This document shows positions 48,201 through 61,049 of a DNA stretch of 64,000 nucleotides, one piece after another (the stretch's first letter is position 1; the number at the start of each line of letters is the position of its first letter). This DNA is from Strix aluco. Lineage: Eukaryota; Chordata; Aves; Strigiformes; Strigidae. The stretch lies in NCBI RefSeq assembly GCF_031877795.1, contig NC_133971.1, positions 18,573,171 through 18,637,170 of the forward strand. The letters run 5' to 3'. Below the pieces are notes generated by a model. The model was not told the DNA's origin. It saw only the letters and a program-made list of their open reading frames with translations, and did not search any database. The translations under genes were made by a program, and so were the position numbers.

Positions 48201-51200
48201 GCTAGCTTATGTTTGCTTTCAAGGCTGTGTTTAACTCCACTGTTTACTGTAAAGCATGCTTTTTACTCTCCTTAATGCTGATGTGGAAGTGTTTGCATTA
48301 CTAATGTATGACCTGATACTTTGGAGATTCAAATAATTAGTGAAAGCAATCTGCTTGTCCATGGCAGGCAAAAACTCACCTTGACAATAACAGGAGGATT
48401 CTCTCTCCCTGTTCCCATCATTTGATGCCACAGATCAGGCTGACCCCTACTAGCACAACAAGTCTGTCTGATGATGTTTAGGCATTAAGTCAGTGCAAAG
48501 CCAATTAACCCACCCTGGCTGGGAGGAAGGCATTGTGGACAGCTGGAATTTGCAACACAATAAGCATGTATGCTGGTGTTCAGTTCGTAGAGGCTATAGA
48601 TCAGAATTAGATCAGAGTATGGTGGTATACATCCTCTGTAGGGCTGTAGCTGTGCCTACCAGAGAAGCTGCTCTCCAGGGCTTGTTTCTGATCTCCTTCC
48701 CTTGGTTGGCTCCCCTCTGTGAGACTTTACTGGGATTCTCCTTCAAGAAGTACCAACCCCTTTGTCAGTGTGAACACTCACCTCTACCCATCAACACATG
48801 TAGGCAAAGTTTTTGTTTTGCTGTGCTGTTTTTCAGTCTGACCTGGGTGAGTTAGATCACTCTGAATTTAAAAGGCCAGGGAAAGCTCCTTTGAGTGGCA
48901 GAAGCAGGGAAGCTCTTGGGTTGTTTGCTCCAGTTACCAGCAATAACTTCCTTAAGCTAGCACAGCTGTAACCAAAGGAGAAGATACATCTGTAGCTTAA
49001 CAAAAATGCAACTTTAAACAAGCATAACTTCTTCCAGGGTAGATGTACCTAAACACATTTGAACCTCTGAGTGCGTGAGAGTATGAAGATCATTGCTTTA
49101 ATAGAATAACCACCTGCAACTTGTGCTTTGTTTTCACAAAACACACAGTGACATTAGTCTGAAGCACTTGAGTAATCCTGCTGAAATCAAGAGCTCTTCT
49201 CACTTTAAACAATTTGTTTAAGCTTCCATTTAATGTAATTTTTCAGAGAATAAAATAAACAGAAAAGCATAATCATAGATGTAATACATGCTTCAGTTTG
49301 TATAATCCTAAATCTCATGATGCTATGCCCAAATGGTTTAATTAGATCCTACAGCAAGAGCATTATTTAGAAAAAAATCAGCAACCAACAAGTGCATATT
49401 ATTACTAATATACTTCAGAGGATTATTTATATAACTGCAAGTCTCTGAATGATGGAAAAGAAAAAAATCTTTATTAACAAACTTTAACTATGAGAACTGA
49501 AATTGACAATTATTATTTTAGGTCCAAAATATCTCCAATACTTTACTTTCTTAAAGATTTCTGTATATATTGTTGCCTCTCTTCCTGTCGCTGTGCACTT
49601 CTGAGGTGAGTCATTAAAAGAAATCTTTAGGAAATTAAATCCTTAACACCACTGTTTGCTTTTAACCTTTCCTTTTCAAAATGCATCTGTGGAATGACTA
49701 TTCAAAGTGATGTTGAAATTTGGGGTTCTGGTTTTACTTTAATACCATTGGTAGCTGGAGAGCAAGTGGCCTTTTCTCCTGCTAGGTAGAGTGAAGTTAT
49801 AATGCACTCACAGTCACAGTGTTTGAACTATTTTAGCTACATTATAAATTGGTTTTTCCTATGTTCATACATACACATCTATAGAAGCTGAAATACTTAA
49901 CCTTGTCTCTATGTAAGTCACCAAATATAACGATGCTGCTCGGTTTTGAATAATTTCTGGAGAAGAAGTCAGTGTTCATCTTGTGATATTATCAGGAATA
50001 AGGTCTCTCTGTGAGACACTGAGACCTGTGCTGCAGTGGAAGGCTTGCATAAGTTTGGAAATCCTTGAACTCCAACAGGTGTGGTATGAGCCTGTGACTC
50101 TCTTTGCAAGAAAAAGCCAAAACTTTATGGACAGTGCTTGGCTCCTATTTCTCAGGATTTCTGTGACTACAGCTGGGCCTTAGTTAAGCTGAAATGCCAA
50201 ATAAACTTCACAAGTCATTTATCAGGTAACTATGTCCTGACCTTAAAAAGGAAGTCCCAGTGATCTACAGTCTAATGGGCCCTTCTGTTATCTCACCTTT
50301 TTGCTTCAGTAACTCCCCTGTTCAAAAGACTGATGGCGCATGCCTGAACACGCTAACCAAAAGTAAAAAATAGTGACCTTACCTTTCTGCTTTAGTCTAC
50401 TGCTATTAAAGAAAAGCTCAGAACCCAAGGCTTCATTAATGATTTTGGCACTGCAAAGCTCATTAGTTAAATGTAGATTTGTAAAACCAAGCCCATAACT
50501 AGAGACTCTGTGAACTGTGGTGCTAATTATGAACTGAAAAGTCTCTGGATTTAAATAAAGACTGTGAGTTTTGCCTTAACCTGACTGTGAGAGGAAAAAA
50601 GAACAAAACCCAAACTCTTTATTAATGAAGAACACTGTAATAGTTTGATAATATATCTTCATTGTCCAGAGGTCTCTAGCTCTGTAATACTATTATGAAT
50701 CTCTTGTTTTGAAAATGCTGGTATTTGCTGCAGTAATTCATTCCAGATCTGTGCTTGAATAAACAGCTGATATCTGTCCCTCATTGTGGTATACGTTTAA
50801 AATTAAGTTTATGGGTCCTGAGATGGGATTCATTGCGGATGAGAGGTGACAGGTGTAACAATAGAAAATAGTTTTCTTTGTTAAATATGTCTTTTTTGAA
50901 GAAGGCAAGCTTTACTTGGAGACAGCAAATGTCATCTTTGACGTTAAGCTACATAAAGGTGCACATTTCACTCCTTCAAGTGTCTTGTGATGAATTTCAA
51001 AAGAAATAATGTCCACATTCCAATTCTGAGACCAGTGTTTTTAAGATATTTTATCCTTTTTTTTTCCTTCCCTTTTTTTTTACCCAGAGAAAGTGCAAAA
51101 GTCTTTCTGAAACAACTACAAGACTTACCTCATTCCAAAGTGGTAAATTTTTGCTACCAGAGTGAACGGAGACAGCATAGTCTAACTGTGATTTAAAACA

Positions 51201-53437
51201 TGCAGAATATAAAGCAGCTAATTTCTTTAGAAAGATGACAGCTTTCTCATGGAACAACACATATTGGTGTGTTTAGTGCAAATTGGTTGCTTTTTTTTTA
51301 TTTTTATTTTTCAGAGTTAACGAACACTGTGTATGTTGCCAAGGCTTCTCTCCTTTACTTCTCCTTACTATCAATCCAGTCTCATGGTAAGTGCAAGGGC
51401 CAATTGAAGGATCAGTGATAGATTTTACCCTCATGTGCTATGACTGACACTAACTTCTCATATTTCATTTATCAGGAAAGCTATCCAGTGCTGCTCTCTT
51501 GCTGGTACTTATTCTTGCTGTACCGTGTACTGAAAATAGGTAAGACATGGGAAAATCTTCTATCTTATCTCTTTTAAGATTTTATAGTCTACTAGCAAGC
51601 ATTTTCTCAACTGAGTTACCATATGTGATTAGCCAAGAAAACATCCTTCAGTTTTTGTGACAGAGATTATATGCACTCCCTTTTTTAAACTGATGTGCTG
51701 ATCAGAGAACATTTGCTTTATAAGGAAAGCTATATTGCTGAAAGACAAGTGGAGCATCTTTAAATACCTGGATTTTCAGCTGTCCACAGCCAAAAATCTG
51801 AAGAGATTACCTTGAAAGAGCACAAACAAAAATAAACAGGAGAAACTTGAGGTCTAAATGTCTGTCCACAGTTATGTAGTGAGCACAGGATCTTTCAAAG
51901 ACCCTCATGGCTCACTGGCAGCCAGCTCACATACACATACTTTCATATGTATTAGAGTCTCGAGAAGGAGTTTTTAGAAATGACTCAGTATTCGATTATA
52001 ACTTAAATTATGGGAGGATGACTATATGTGTAAATATTGCGAGGTTGTCAAGATATGAGTTAGAAAAAAAGATCTATGAAGATTAAGGACACACAGATTT
52101 TGCACATGTATTGACTTCACCTGCCTTAGCATTTTTTTTTCCCAGTTTTCAGTGTTCCTGAGCATCATTAAATAACTCCTTCTATAGTCCTAGACACATG
52201 AAAAAGAAATTATTTAGAGTATTTTTCTCTAAAAATATGGCTTAGACTAGAAAACAAAGTAAAATTAAACTATTTCAGAAACTTCTCTTTCCATAAAAGT
52301 AATTTTTTTAAAACAAAAAAAATTGCCACAATGTATTCATTTCACGCTTCATCTTTTTCAAATTGTCAAGAAAATTCAATCAAATAATCATATGAAAATG
52401 CATTTTATGTTGATGAAAAAAATGAAAGCTTCATCCAGCTTTGTCCATAGTGTTTTTCTTCTGTCTTTTATTCATGGGAAAGTCGGTCAGATTAGGATTT
52501 TGCACTGTAATTTAAGGCAAACTAGGCAGCTGCTGCCCACAAGTATTTCCATGAAACAACTTGGTAAAATCCAGTCTGCCTTAACCTGGCACTAAACACC
52601 TTCCCTCAACCCAATTTGCATGTATTCCTTCCAATCACTACAGCAGCTCTAATCCCTAAGAAACCAAGACTAGCAAGAAATGGGGCAGAAGCGTTACTGA
52701 AGTCCTGACACTGAATAAGAAGACAAGCTAAGAGGTGAGGATAGACATTTTTATGGACAGAAAAATGAAATGACAGTAATAGAAGTCATGGATCCTTTTG
52801 CTGCAGAGATCGTGAAGTACAGTCTACATCTAGACTGGTTCTGTGTATGCACATTATTATTTGAGTTCAAGTGTATCTTGCTACTGTTCAGTTTAACAGA
52901 TTTAGTTAAGTGGGTACAATGTGTGATATTGTTTTTTCTTGAACAGAAGAGACCAAACATGGAGGTCCTCCTACATTAAATAGCTGCATGATTTTTCCAT
53001 TTTCAAGCCTACTCCATGAATTATCAGAATTAACTCATGGGATGTAGTTTGATTCTCAAATACTACCTTCCCATATGTCTGCCAGATGACACTTGGCCAA
53101 CTCAAAATCTATGCTGCCTAGTTCTCCTAGTTTAAACAGGAAATTATTACATCTGTATATTCAGTGAATGTCCTGATGGTTGTCACTTAAAGTCATTTCA
53201 CAGCTGAAAAAAAGAAGCTTGTAAGAGAATGAATTAACAATGGATCTGGAAAAAGAACCAAAAAGCCATTAGCTCTAACTTCCCAGCCATGGTCTCACAG
53301 AGGCTGTGCATCTCTCCCTAGGCTCCAGTTTGGTGTAGGTACATGGGTATAGATCATAAATCTGTGGTGCAACTGTGCTGGAGAGGCTCCCATGTAGCAG
53401 TGATATGTATAAAATAAGCACATCTACACCTTACATG
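45228..53437. other. 8.2 kb without recognised repeats or genes
   Basis: This is the longest stretch free of CR1 and LTRs. It is AT-rich and frames are at most 120 residues (48493-48855), without domains. Two short segments at 51315-51386 and 51476-51539 have exon-like borders (see findings), but no start, other exons or recognised protein supports a gene. T-runs lie at 45570-45585, 47231-47252 and 51057-51082. Confidence 0.5.
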
Positions 53438-53492
53438 GAGTGAGCGAGTGGCTGTATGGTGCTTAGTTGTTGACTGGGGTTAAACCATGACA
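53438..53492 (+). mobile_element. 3' end fragment of an LTR
   Basis: GAGTGAGCGAGTGGCTGTAT, then GTGCTTAG and TTGACTGGGGTTAAACCATG ending ACA. This is the last 55 bp of the LTR family at 42870-43428, in the opposite orientation. Nothing upstream matches the LTR, so only this end survives. Confidence 0.8.
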
Positions 53493-56400
53493 CCGTTCTT
53501 CAATTGATGCTGGGCTCTTTCTTCTGGTGCTTGGATGGTTCTGTCTGACAGGAGTAAGTCTGGAAGGACTGATGTTGTCTATACCATGTCTTTCTTTACT
53601 CATGGTTAGCTGTGAACTCTGAACAACCTGTGATGCATTCAGTGGTGGACAAAGTGCTTTTGTACTAAGTGACAATTAATTATTCATTTCAAATACAGGG
53701 ACGCAGCCTGCACTAGGGCGCAATCTGCACATCCCACTTAGCATTTTAAAACTACATAGCAAATAGCACAATTACAGTTATATCTGTGGAGCATTACTAC
53801 ATTAGGAAGACTGCAAACATTTGCTAGTTGTTTCAAACAGAAAATGTTGGAACTTAGAAAATAAATGTTTAATGTAATTTAAAATACCGAAAACAATCTA
53901 CTTGGGGTGGAGCAGGGAGAAAGCTAAATACAGTACAACGGGAAAGCATTTCAAATTCTGGGAGAATGTATACTGAATATATCTGATACTCCAGTTGATG
54001 GATTAAAGCTTTGTATGCCTGTGAGTGTATGGACCAGATATTAAAAACAATTGGGTCCCTTTGTTCCTGGCCATTCCTCCTGAGAAACATCAAGAAAGCC
54101 TAACTTTTTTATTATTACATTTCTAGTTTATTTGTGTGTGTTGATATTACCTGAAAGTCAATCCAGGCTCTAGTAGGAAGGTGATGGCTGTCATTTTCTT
54201 TATGGAAAGGTCTTCTAAGTTGTCAGCACTGTGTGACCTCTTAAGGTAAAGAAAGGCTGCCTGCCTCACTTAGCACCCTTTTTCTCTCAAGGAATTTCTG
54301 GGAATCTGCAAAAGAGATGTCTATGTTCTGTGCTGAGTTTCTTTACTTCTCTTTCTTTTGTACAGAGTGAAATTTCTTTTGAAAGTGTGTAGGGAGCAAT
54401 AGGAAAAGCTAATAAGAGCACAAATTTAAGGCAGAGTAAGCTAAATTAATCATGACTTGGCCACCTAGGCACAACTGACATAACCAATTAATTCACTTGT
54501 AAACCACAATGTTTAGAGTTAAAAGCCCCTTTTGGTTTTGGAATGATTATTCCTGGGATACTTCTCACTATACTTTTGAATCTGGCTCACACATTTTTCA
54601 ACCTATGTGTTCCCATGAAATCTGCATTATATTCAAAGCACAAAGGAAAAAAAAAAAAAATCTACCTTTATTTTGCTTCCAAGAACACACTGAAGGTAAT
54701 GAAACCACTAAAAAAAATGATCATGACACAGGCAACAGGGGAGAAGAGATTAACTGGACATATTGTGGATTGTGAATTGAAAAATTACTTGAGCAAATAC
54801 TGATTTTTGAGTCCTAACAGAACTAAATCTAGTGAAATAAATTTGCTAAGAAAGTCCACACATCACCACTTTATTCTTTCTTGGTGCTGGAAGGGTTTAA
54901 ATAGTTTATCAAGTGGCAAAACTCAGGATTTCACTAGAGTGAGTTCTTTTAAGTTTAAGGTATTGATTGGATTTGTAGATGCTAGCATTTGTGGATGTAA
55001 AGCTATGACATCAAAGGAAAAAGTCCTTAGGTCTCCATTCATGTTGTTCAGAAGTTAGTGAACATTAGGGGAATTACATAGAGGAGATTTACATTTTGAC
55101 ATATTAGTGCTGTGGTGGACGATTTTCTTGCTCTTGCTATAAAAATGATATATCAGTAAATAAAAGAAGTGAACCTTAATTTTTCTGACTCCCTGTTTAA
55201 TGATCAACTCTTTCTTAAAGGCAGTCACTTCTTAAGTTATGAACCAGATCCACAGCTGGTTTAAATCATTGCAGCTCGTCTGAATAGAACCCAGTGTTTA
55301 AATAGACCTGTGGTCATTGCTACCAGCTGAGGGTCTGTTGCTATAGAGGAGCAAAAGGATTCAAGATTTTTTTTCCAAAATTATCCTAATCTCAGTTAAA
55401 ACATTATCTTTGCTAGCAGATAAAAAGAACCATCAGCAGTGTATTAACAATCTAATGTTATTGTTGTTGACAGCCCTCAGCAAAGGGTCATTTGCATGTG
55501 CTAATGAAAAAGAATATCATTACTGTATAGGAAGAAGCATGTAAATGTAGTTCCTGAGGTTTAAGGTGTTATAATGAATTTTCCAGGTAATATGTGATGA
55601 GAGAGAGGTCGACTCTCATTCATCATGGAAGCAGTTTTTACTGCAAATCTCCACAACCGTGGTATAAATTTATTCCTGTAGCATGCTGTGTGGTATAAAA
55701 CTGGTATCTTCCTCTGAGATTCAGCACAAAAGATAGCTCAGAGGGAATTAGGTCTCTGAAGGCTCAGTGGTCCCAGTCAAAGGCTTTGACTAGACTATAA
55801 AGGGATCATCTTCCACTAATGAGTCATGTTTTACACCTATTGGGAAGAGGGGTTCCTGGGTCAGCTCACTTTCTTTGGATCACAGTGAAAAACTACATGG
55901 GAGCTGGGATTTGCGCTCTGGGGTTGTGCGAGTCACAGCCCTCTCTCCCAGGACCTCCCTCTCCCCCCCATGATGGACTGTTCACCTTCACTTTTCCTTC
56001 TTTTTAAAAAAAATGAGAAAGCTGTTGAGGCTTTCAGCCATCTCTTCCAGCCCTGAGATTGCAACGTTGGGCACACAACACAATTCCCAGTCTTTTGCTG
56101 GGCAGCTTGCAAAGCCAGATATACAGCTTCCCAAAGCATGACAATTTTTTGTTTGACCTCTCTAGAGATTTGCATTAAGCTGATTTCCAACTTCAGCAGA
56201 AACCTTCAGTGCTATCTCTGAAACCCTGCAGATATTCACTTAACACCTTAGAAGTGCAATAACACTAACGCTTACCAAGGCTGATAGAATGATCTTTGAG
56301 TGCTCCATGAACGCACTGCATCTGCCATGACTCAGAATAACCATTTTACCAAAGGGGAAACTGCTCCTGGAAAAGGTTCAGGCAGAAAAATGGAGCAGTG

Positions 56401-57494
56401 GCAGTACTAATGTATTTGAGCCCCTTTCTGGATCCTCACTACACAAGGGAGATTGCTCGATACCTACAATTCTTTAGCAATGGGCAGCTCTGTTCCTCTA
56501 CTATACCTGTGTTGAAAGGTATATGTTTTATTATAGTTTCCCACTGATGCTTCAATGCAGCAAAATCCTGTAATGCTTGTGTTAATCCATTTACACGTCT
56601 TGACTGCAGAATTTCCAAGAGCCTCAAGAGAACAAAGGCAGAGACATTAAATGTAAGGGAAAAACATCAATCTTTTTTTCTTACCAAAGCACAGATAAAG
56701 AAAAAAAGGTGTGAAAAAATGGTTTGTTACCACATGTACCTTCAAACGTTTTAGGTAGTTTCCAGGGACTGTGATGTGAATGTCATCAGTTTTAGACAAG
56801 AGCTAGCAGGGCACAAGAAAACTCAAAAACTCTGATAGCAACAAATGTAGTATTTATTAGAATGAATTTCAACTCCAGATAACTGTAGGACTGAGTCATG
56901 TTCACAGACATTAGCCCCTTGTTCTCTGTGAACAGTGATGTCTTTACACAACTTTTTCCCTCATTCACAGAAATGAATGAAAAGAGAATGATCACTTGCA
57001 ATTGTGGAAAAAAACCCCAGATGCAGAATGATAACTTTCTTTCTTCTTAGTTTCTTATTCAAGAAAAATATTTTTATCAGATTATGGTAGAGTAAAATGG
57101 ACAGAACAGTGCCAGGTGACTGTAGTGACAAAGCATAAAACTGCAAGTAATGAACAGTCTAAGAAAACTGTCTGCAATCTATGTCCTGAAAATTATTTTT
57201 CTAGGATAGTCTCATACTTCATCTAAAAAGAGCTTTCTTTCATATGGTTTCTCATGGAGCTGGTAGAACCAGCTGTGTATACCTGACAGTACTCTTCAAA
57301 GCAAAGAGAAAATTCTTGAAAGAAAAAACTTTGTGTTTGTGGAACTAATGGCACATTCAAACAGTGTTATAATATGGAGAGATAAAGTATTGTGTATGGA
57401 TTTTGTATGCAGAACTTTGAGTTGTACCAGGAGAGATGGAAGCAAACATAGATTCACCTTACACTGTTCAGCAAGATCCACAGAAAGTATCTTG
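53493..57494. other. 4 kb of unique DNA, no gene seen
   Basis: AT-rich and non-coding. It contains the imperfect inverted repeat at 55244-55337 and an A-run at 54647-54660. Confidence 0.5.
55244..55337. repeat. Imperfect inverted repeat, probably an ancient element
   Basis: The left arm CCAGATCCACAGCTGGT (55244-55260) is the reverse complement, with a few mismatches, of the right arm ACCAGCTGAGGGTCTG (55322-55337), across a 61-bp loop. 'CCAGATCC.CAGCTGGTGTAAATC' is a pattern I know from old interspersed repeats of amniotes, and here TTTAAATCATTGCAGCTC follows. The classification is uncertain. Confidence 0.5.
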
Positions 57495-57499
57495 AGAAG

Positions 57500-58072
57500 T
57501 GTCATGGTTTAAACCCTGCTGGCAGCCAAACACCATGCAGCTGCTCACTCACTCTCCCCCACCCGGGGGATAAAGAAGTAAATTGGAGGTGTAAAGGGAG
57601 AGTTGTAGGTTGAGATAAAAAGTTTCATAATTGAAATAAACAATAAGAGAAAGTACAAGCGGGTAATGCACAATGCGACTGCTCACCACCTGCTGACTGA
57701 TACCCAGCCCATTCCTGGCTAGTGATCCCAAAATACCAAGATCCGGCAATTGAAATCCCAGAAGCAAGAGAGAACCCCCTCCTTCCCGGCCAACCCTCCT
57801 CTATATACTGAGCATGATGTTACATCATATGGAATATTCCATTGACCAATTTGGGTCCAGTGCTCTGGCCGTGCTTCCTCCCAGCTTCTTGTACACCTGC
57901 ACAAGGGCAGGACATGGGGAGTTGGAGAGTCCTTGATCTCTCAGCAGCATCTGAAAACATCAGTGTGTTATCAGCATTCTTCTCGTACCAAATCACATAC
58001 TGAATCCAAAACATGGCACTATTCTAGCTACTAAGAAGAAAAAATAACTCTATCCCAGCCAAAACCAGGACA
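57500..58072 (-). mobile_element. Solo LTR, minus strand
   Basis: A 573-bp LTR runs from TGTCATGGTTTAAACCCTGC to TCCCAGCCAAAACCAGGACA, of the same family as 42870-43428. The GGTTGAGATAAAAAGT block, the CTATATACTGAGCATGATGT promoter region (57801-57820) and the CTCCCAGCTTCTTGTACACC block occur in the expected order. A short extra segment lies around 57720-57780 (AGTGATCCCAAAATACCAAG). Flanking 5-mers AGAAG and AAGAG are not identical, so I do not claim a duplication. No viral genes. Confidence 0.87.
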
Positions 58073-58379
58073 AAGAGGATATAGTTGAGATATGGTATAC
58101 TCTTAGAGTTGTGATTTTTAACAGAAGCAGGCAGAAAATGTAGCAGCTTTATCATACAAAAAGGAGTCAGAAAATCTGCTGAGAGCAGTGTATGTGTGCT
58201 TAGTGATGGTGATGCACCACCAGTCATGGTCCCCAGCATCTACTGGAGAAACTACCTTGCCACATCAGAGGCATCAACTTGGATGGGGCTTTCAAGGCAG
58301 GATGCAGGTCTCTAGGTGAGGGGCTGAAGGCAGTACAGCAGCATGGACCCTCACTGAGGCCAGGGTGGGAGTGATGGTG

Positions 58380-58700
58380 CGCTTGTGTGCAGGGGGTGTG
58401 TGCTGGTGGAGGATCTCTATTGCCAAGCAAAGCTGCTGCAGGAAAAGGTCAGCAGGATCCACAGTCTCAGATCCAGTGAGAAGAAGCTCAACTGGGTCAT
58501 CTCCAAACACGAGCAGAACCATTCAGCTGTCCAAAAGGAGACACAGGCAGTCAGTGATTATTAAGCAGGGAAATGAAGAGTCTTTCAATGGTAAAGGTTG
58601 GGGGGTGGCAACTTCTTGTACCAGCAGGAGTATTCCTACTACACATCTGGTAGGGTGTTCTGACAACAGTGGAGGGGCTAGAAGCTGTGACCAATGAAGC
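58380..58700 (+). mobile_element. CR1 ORF1 fragment
   Basis: From about 58397 the plus strand encodes EDLYCQAKLLQEKVSRIHSL in one frame, and after a shift KGWGVATSCTSRSIPTT. These match in order the 5' part of CR1 ORF1 (family pattern: LHCRAELLQEEVSRLRSIR, then a WRQVPARGSRRIPS-like segment). ORF1 encodes the RNA-binding partner of ORF2. It is the only ORF1 piece in the window; all other copies are 5'-truncated. It faces the minus-strand ORF2 piece downstream, so it is from a different or inverted copy. Confidence 0.65.
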
Positions 58701-59074
58701 AAGTACAGCAGCAGAGCCTAAGCACAGCAGCAGCATCAGTAGGAAGTGGTGTTTATAGGTGGAGACTCTCTGCCACAGAGATGTGTGCCCCATCTGCTGA
58801 CCTGACCTGCTGTCGAGTGAGGGCTGCTCCTTGACAGGGACTTGGGCATTGTGGAGAGACTGCTGGTGCTTGTCCAGTCCTTGGGCTAGGCTGCGTTGTC
58901 CCTCATAGCCACCAGTGATGCTGCCAAAGAGACATAGAGCGTTCCAGCAGTGACAGTGTGGCTCAGAGGATGAGAGTCAAGGGCCCAGGGGCCCAGAAGA
59001 TGTCTCCTCAGTCCTGCTTGTAAGGGGGAAGGGCCTGAAGAGGAGTAGATATACCCTGCAGGTAAACAAGGGGT
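58701..59074. other. Sequence between opposed CR1 pieces, unclassified
   Basis: Moderately GC-rich and non-coding. It may be more diverged CR1 5' region, but I cannot align it. Confidence 0.3.
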
Positions 59075-59430
59075 TTGCTCATGTTCAACTTGGTGTCCAC
59101 TAGGACCCACAGGTCCTTTTTTTCAAAAGTGCTTTCTAGCTGGATGACACCCAGCGTATGAATATACCTGTGGTTATTCCTTGCCAGGTGGAGGACTTTG
59201 CTCTTGCCCTTGTGAAATATCATGAGGTTCCTGTGGGCCCATTTCTTCAGCCTGTTGAAGTCTCTCTATGCTCTGTATCTTCACCAAGATGATTAATGAA
59301 GATGTTAAGCAGGAACGTAGTCAGTACTGACCCCTGGGATCCACCACTAGTTACTGGCCTCCAACTAGATGCTGTACACCACCCTCTGGGCCTGTGCATT
59401 CAACCAGTTTTCAACCCTGCTCACTGTGGA
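59075..59430 (-). mobile_element. Old CR1 ORF2 fragment, minus strand
   Basis: Reading down from 59410, the minus strand has [12 protein letters not shown] (family: KNWLDGRAQRVV). It then has a decayed [18 protein letters not shown] region ([20 protein letters not shown], around 59280-59340). A deletion removes the catalytic FADD segment, and KSKVLHLARNNHRY followed by EKKDLWVLVDTKLNMS comes at 59085-59208. The order is correct for CR1, but the deletion and frame changes mark an old dead copy. Confidence 0.88.
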
Positions 59431-61044
59431 TTGAAGTGAGCTCAAGAAGAGTGAGCTTTTCATGGAGTCTTTTGCTACGAGCATATTGGCAATGGAGGAA
59501 TTTTTGGAGAACCTGCCATTCAAGGCGATGCACAGCAATGTTAACAATGCTTTTCCACTCGGTAGGAGAGCAAATATAGACCACAGAGTCCTTGGTTGTG
59601 GGAAATGACTCCCTCTCCAGTATATTGAGTTCAGCAAGGGACTAACCAGTGACAGCAAGCTGCTGGGTCCGTTCGAATTTCCAGATTTGCAGTGTAAATC
59701 ACATGACAACCGACTTTCTGCTTCCAACCAGTCTGCAGAAAAAATGTAGCAGATAGAAGCATGCATCACATTTCTTGAATGGGAAGAAGAGAGCTTCCCT
59801 ATCCCTAATCCCTCTCTTTCTCTTTCACACCCATACTTCAGAAACTTTTTCCAGAATATGCGAAAGGCTTTAATCTTTCCTGAACTGGTCCACTTACTTC
59901 TGATGGACCAAATACCTGCAAAATACCTGCAGCTATGCAACATGGGCTCTTCTATTCTGGTGCCTGGGGATGAGCAACAAGGGCCGCGTGGTCATAATCC
60001 ATTGCTTCATGACATCACAATAGTCTGATTCCCCAGGCACCTATGGCACTGAGAAAGCCCAGCTCTAACACAGGGCTGATGAGGACCTGGTGCCCCCGGT
60101 CTGTGTGTGCTGGGCAATGGCTGCTCATCCCCAGGGTCAGTGCCTGCTGGGAGCAACGAGTGTGAGATTTTGGAAGAGGGTGGAGGCCACATGTTTTTCC
60201 TGTTGAGTCTCCTTCTGGCCTGGGAGTTCCTGGGCAGCAGCTATTGGCAGTGCCTTCCTGGGACAGGACAAAAGATGTACCCCTTTGCCCAGTTCCTCCA
60301 CTGGTGGTCGTTACTGGGCAGACACAGGATCAGTGAGGAGCGATGCTTGAGCACTTATAAAGAGGTGGCAAAGTAAATTCATCCTTTTAAAATTGCTGTT
60401 GTCCATTTGACCTGGGCATACACCTGTCCCCATCTCCTACCCATCTAGTGGATCAGGAAGCGCGCATCATTTTATTTTATTTTATTTTATTTTTTTTGCG
60501 TGGTTTGAAAGCATCTTTCTTAATGAGAGAAAGAAATAGTCACATCACAGGCCTGACTCTGATGATGGCTACCCAGACAGCTGAAGTGTGTTCTGGAAGA
60601 ACTGGGGAGGAAGAATAAAGAGCTAGGAGTGGGAACTTCATAAACAAATCTGTTGTTTAAAGAATAATGAGTAACAAATGCCTTCAATGTAACAAAAACC
60701 CAAATATTATTCTCTAAAGTTTTATGAATAATTTGGTTTGGTAGTTGAATGTAAATGCTTGTCACAGAAATAGAAAATAAAATATATGACATTGTTTGAC
60801 ATGGAGTATTTAATTTACCACTGAAGTAAAATCTTAAAATTTAGGGACATGTAAAAAAAAACCAAAGGAAATGAAGTTTAGGATCAAAAAGGACACTAGG
60901 CAATAAAGCAGTCATATCTTAGAATTTTTTTTTACATGAGTCAATTCAGAGAAGTCATGCTAAACATAAGTTGTGGGGATCAAATTTTACTTTTCACCAC
61001 AAAATCACTATAATTATGCTTTGTCCCTTAAGTAAGCTTCATTT
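59431..61044. other. Unclassified sequence, no supported gene
   Basis: A 192-residue minus-strand frame (59365-59943) runs from here into the CR1 remnant; only its last ~15 residues are CR1 and the rest has no known family. GGTGCCTGGGGA (59961-59972) is matched in inverse as TCCCCAGGCACC (60031-60042) and again in part at 60121-60135. TTTTA pentamers occupy 60464-60497. This may be an old decayed element. Confidence 0.35.
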
Positions 61045-61049
61045 TGCAT

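Noticed and set aside
57495..58077. Target-site duplication for the LTR at 57500-58072
   Set aside because: Flanks AGAAG and AAGAG share only three of five positions, so I do not count it. Likewise AGCTA/CCCTT at 42870-43428.
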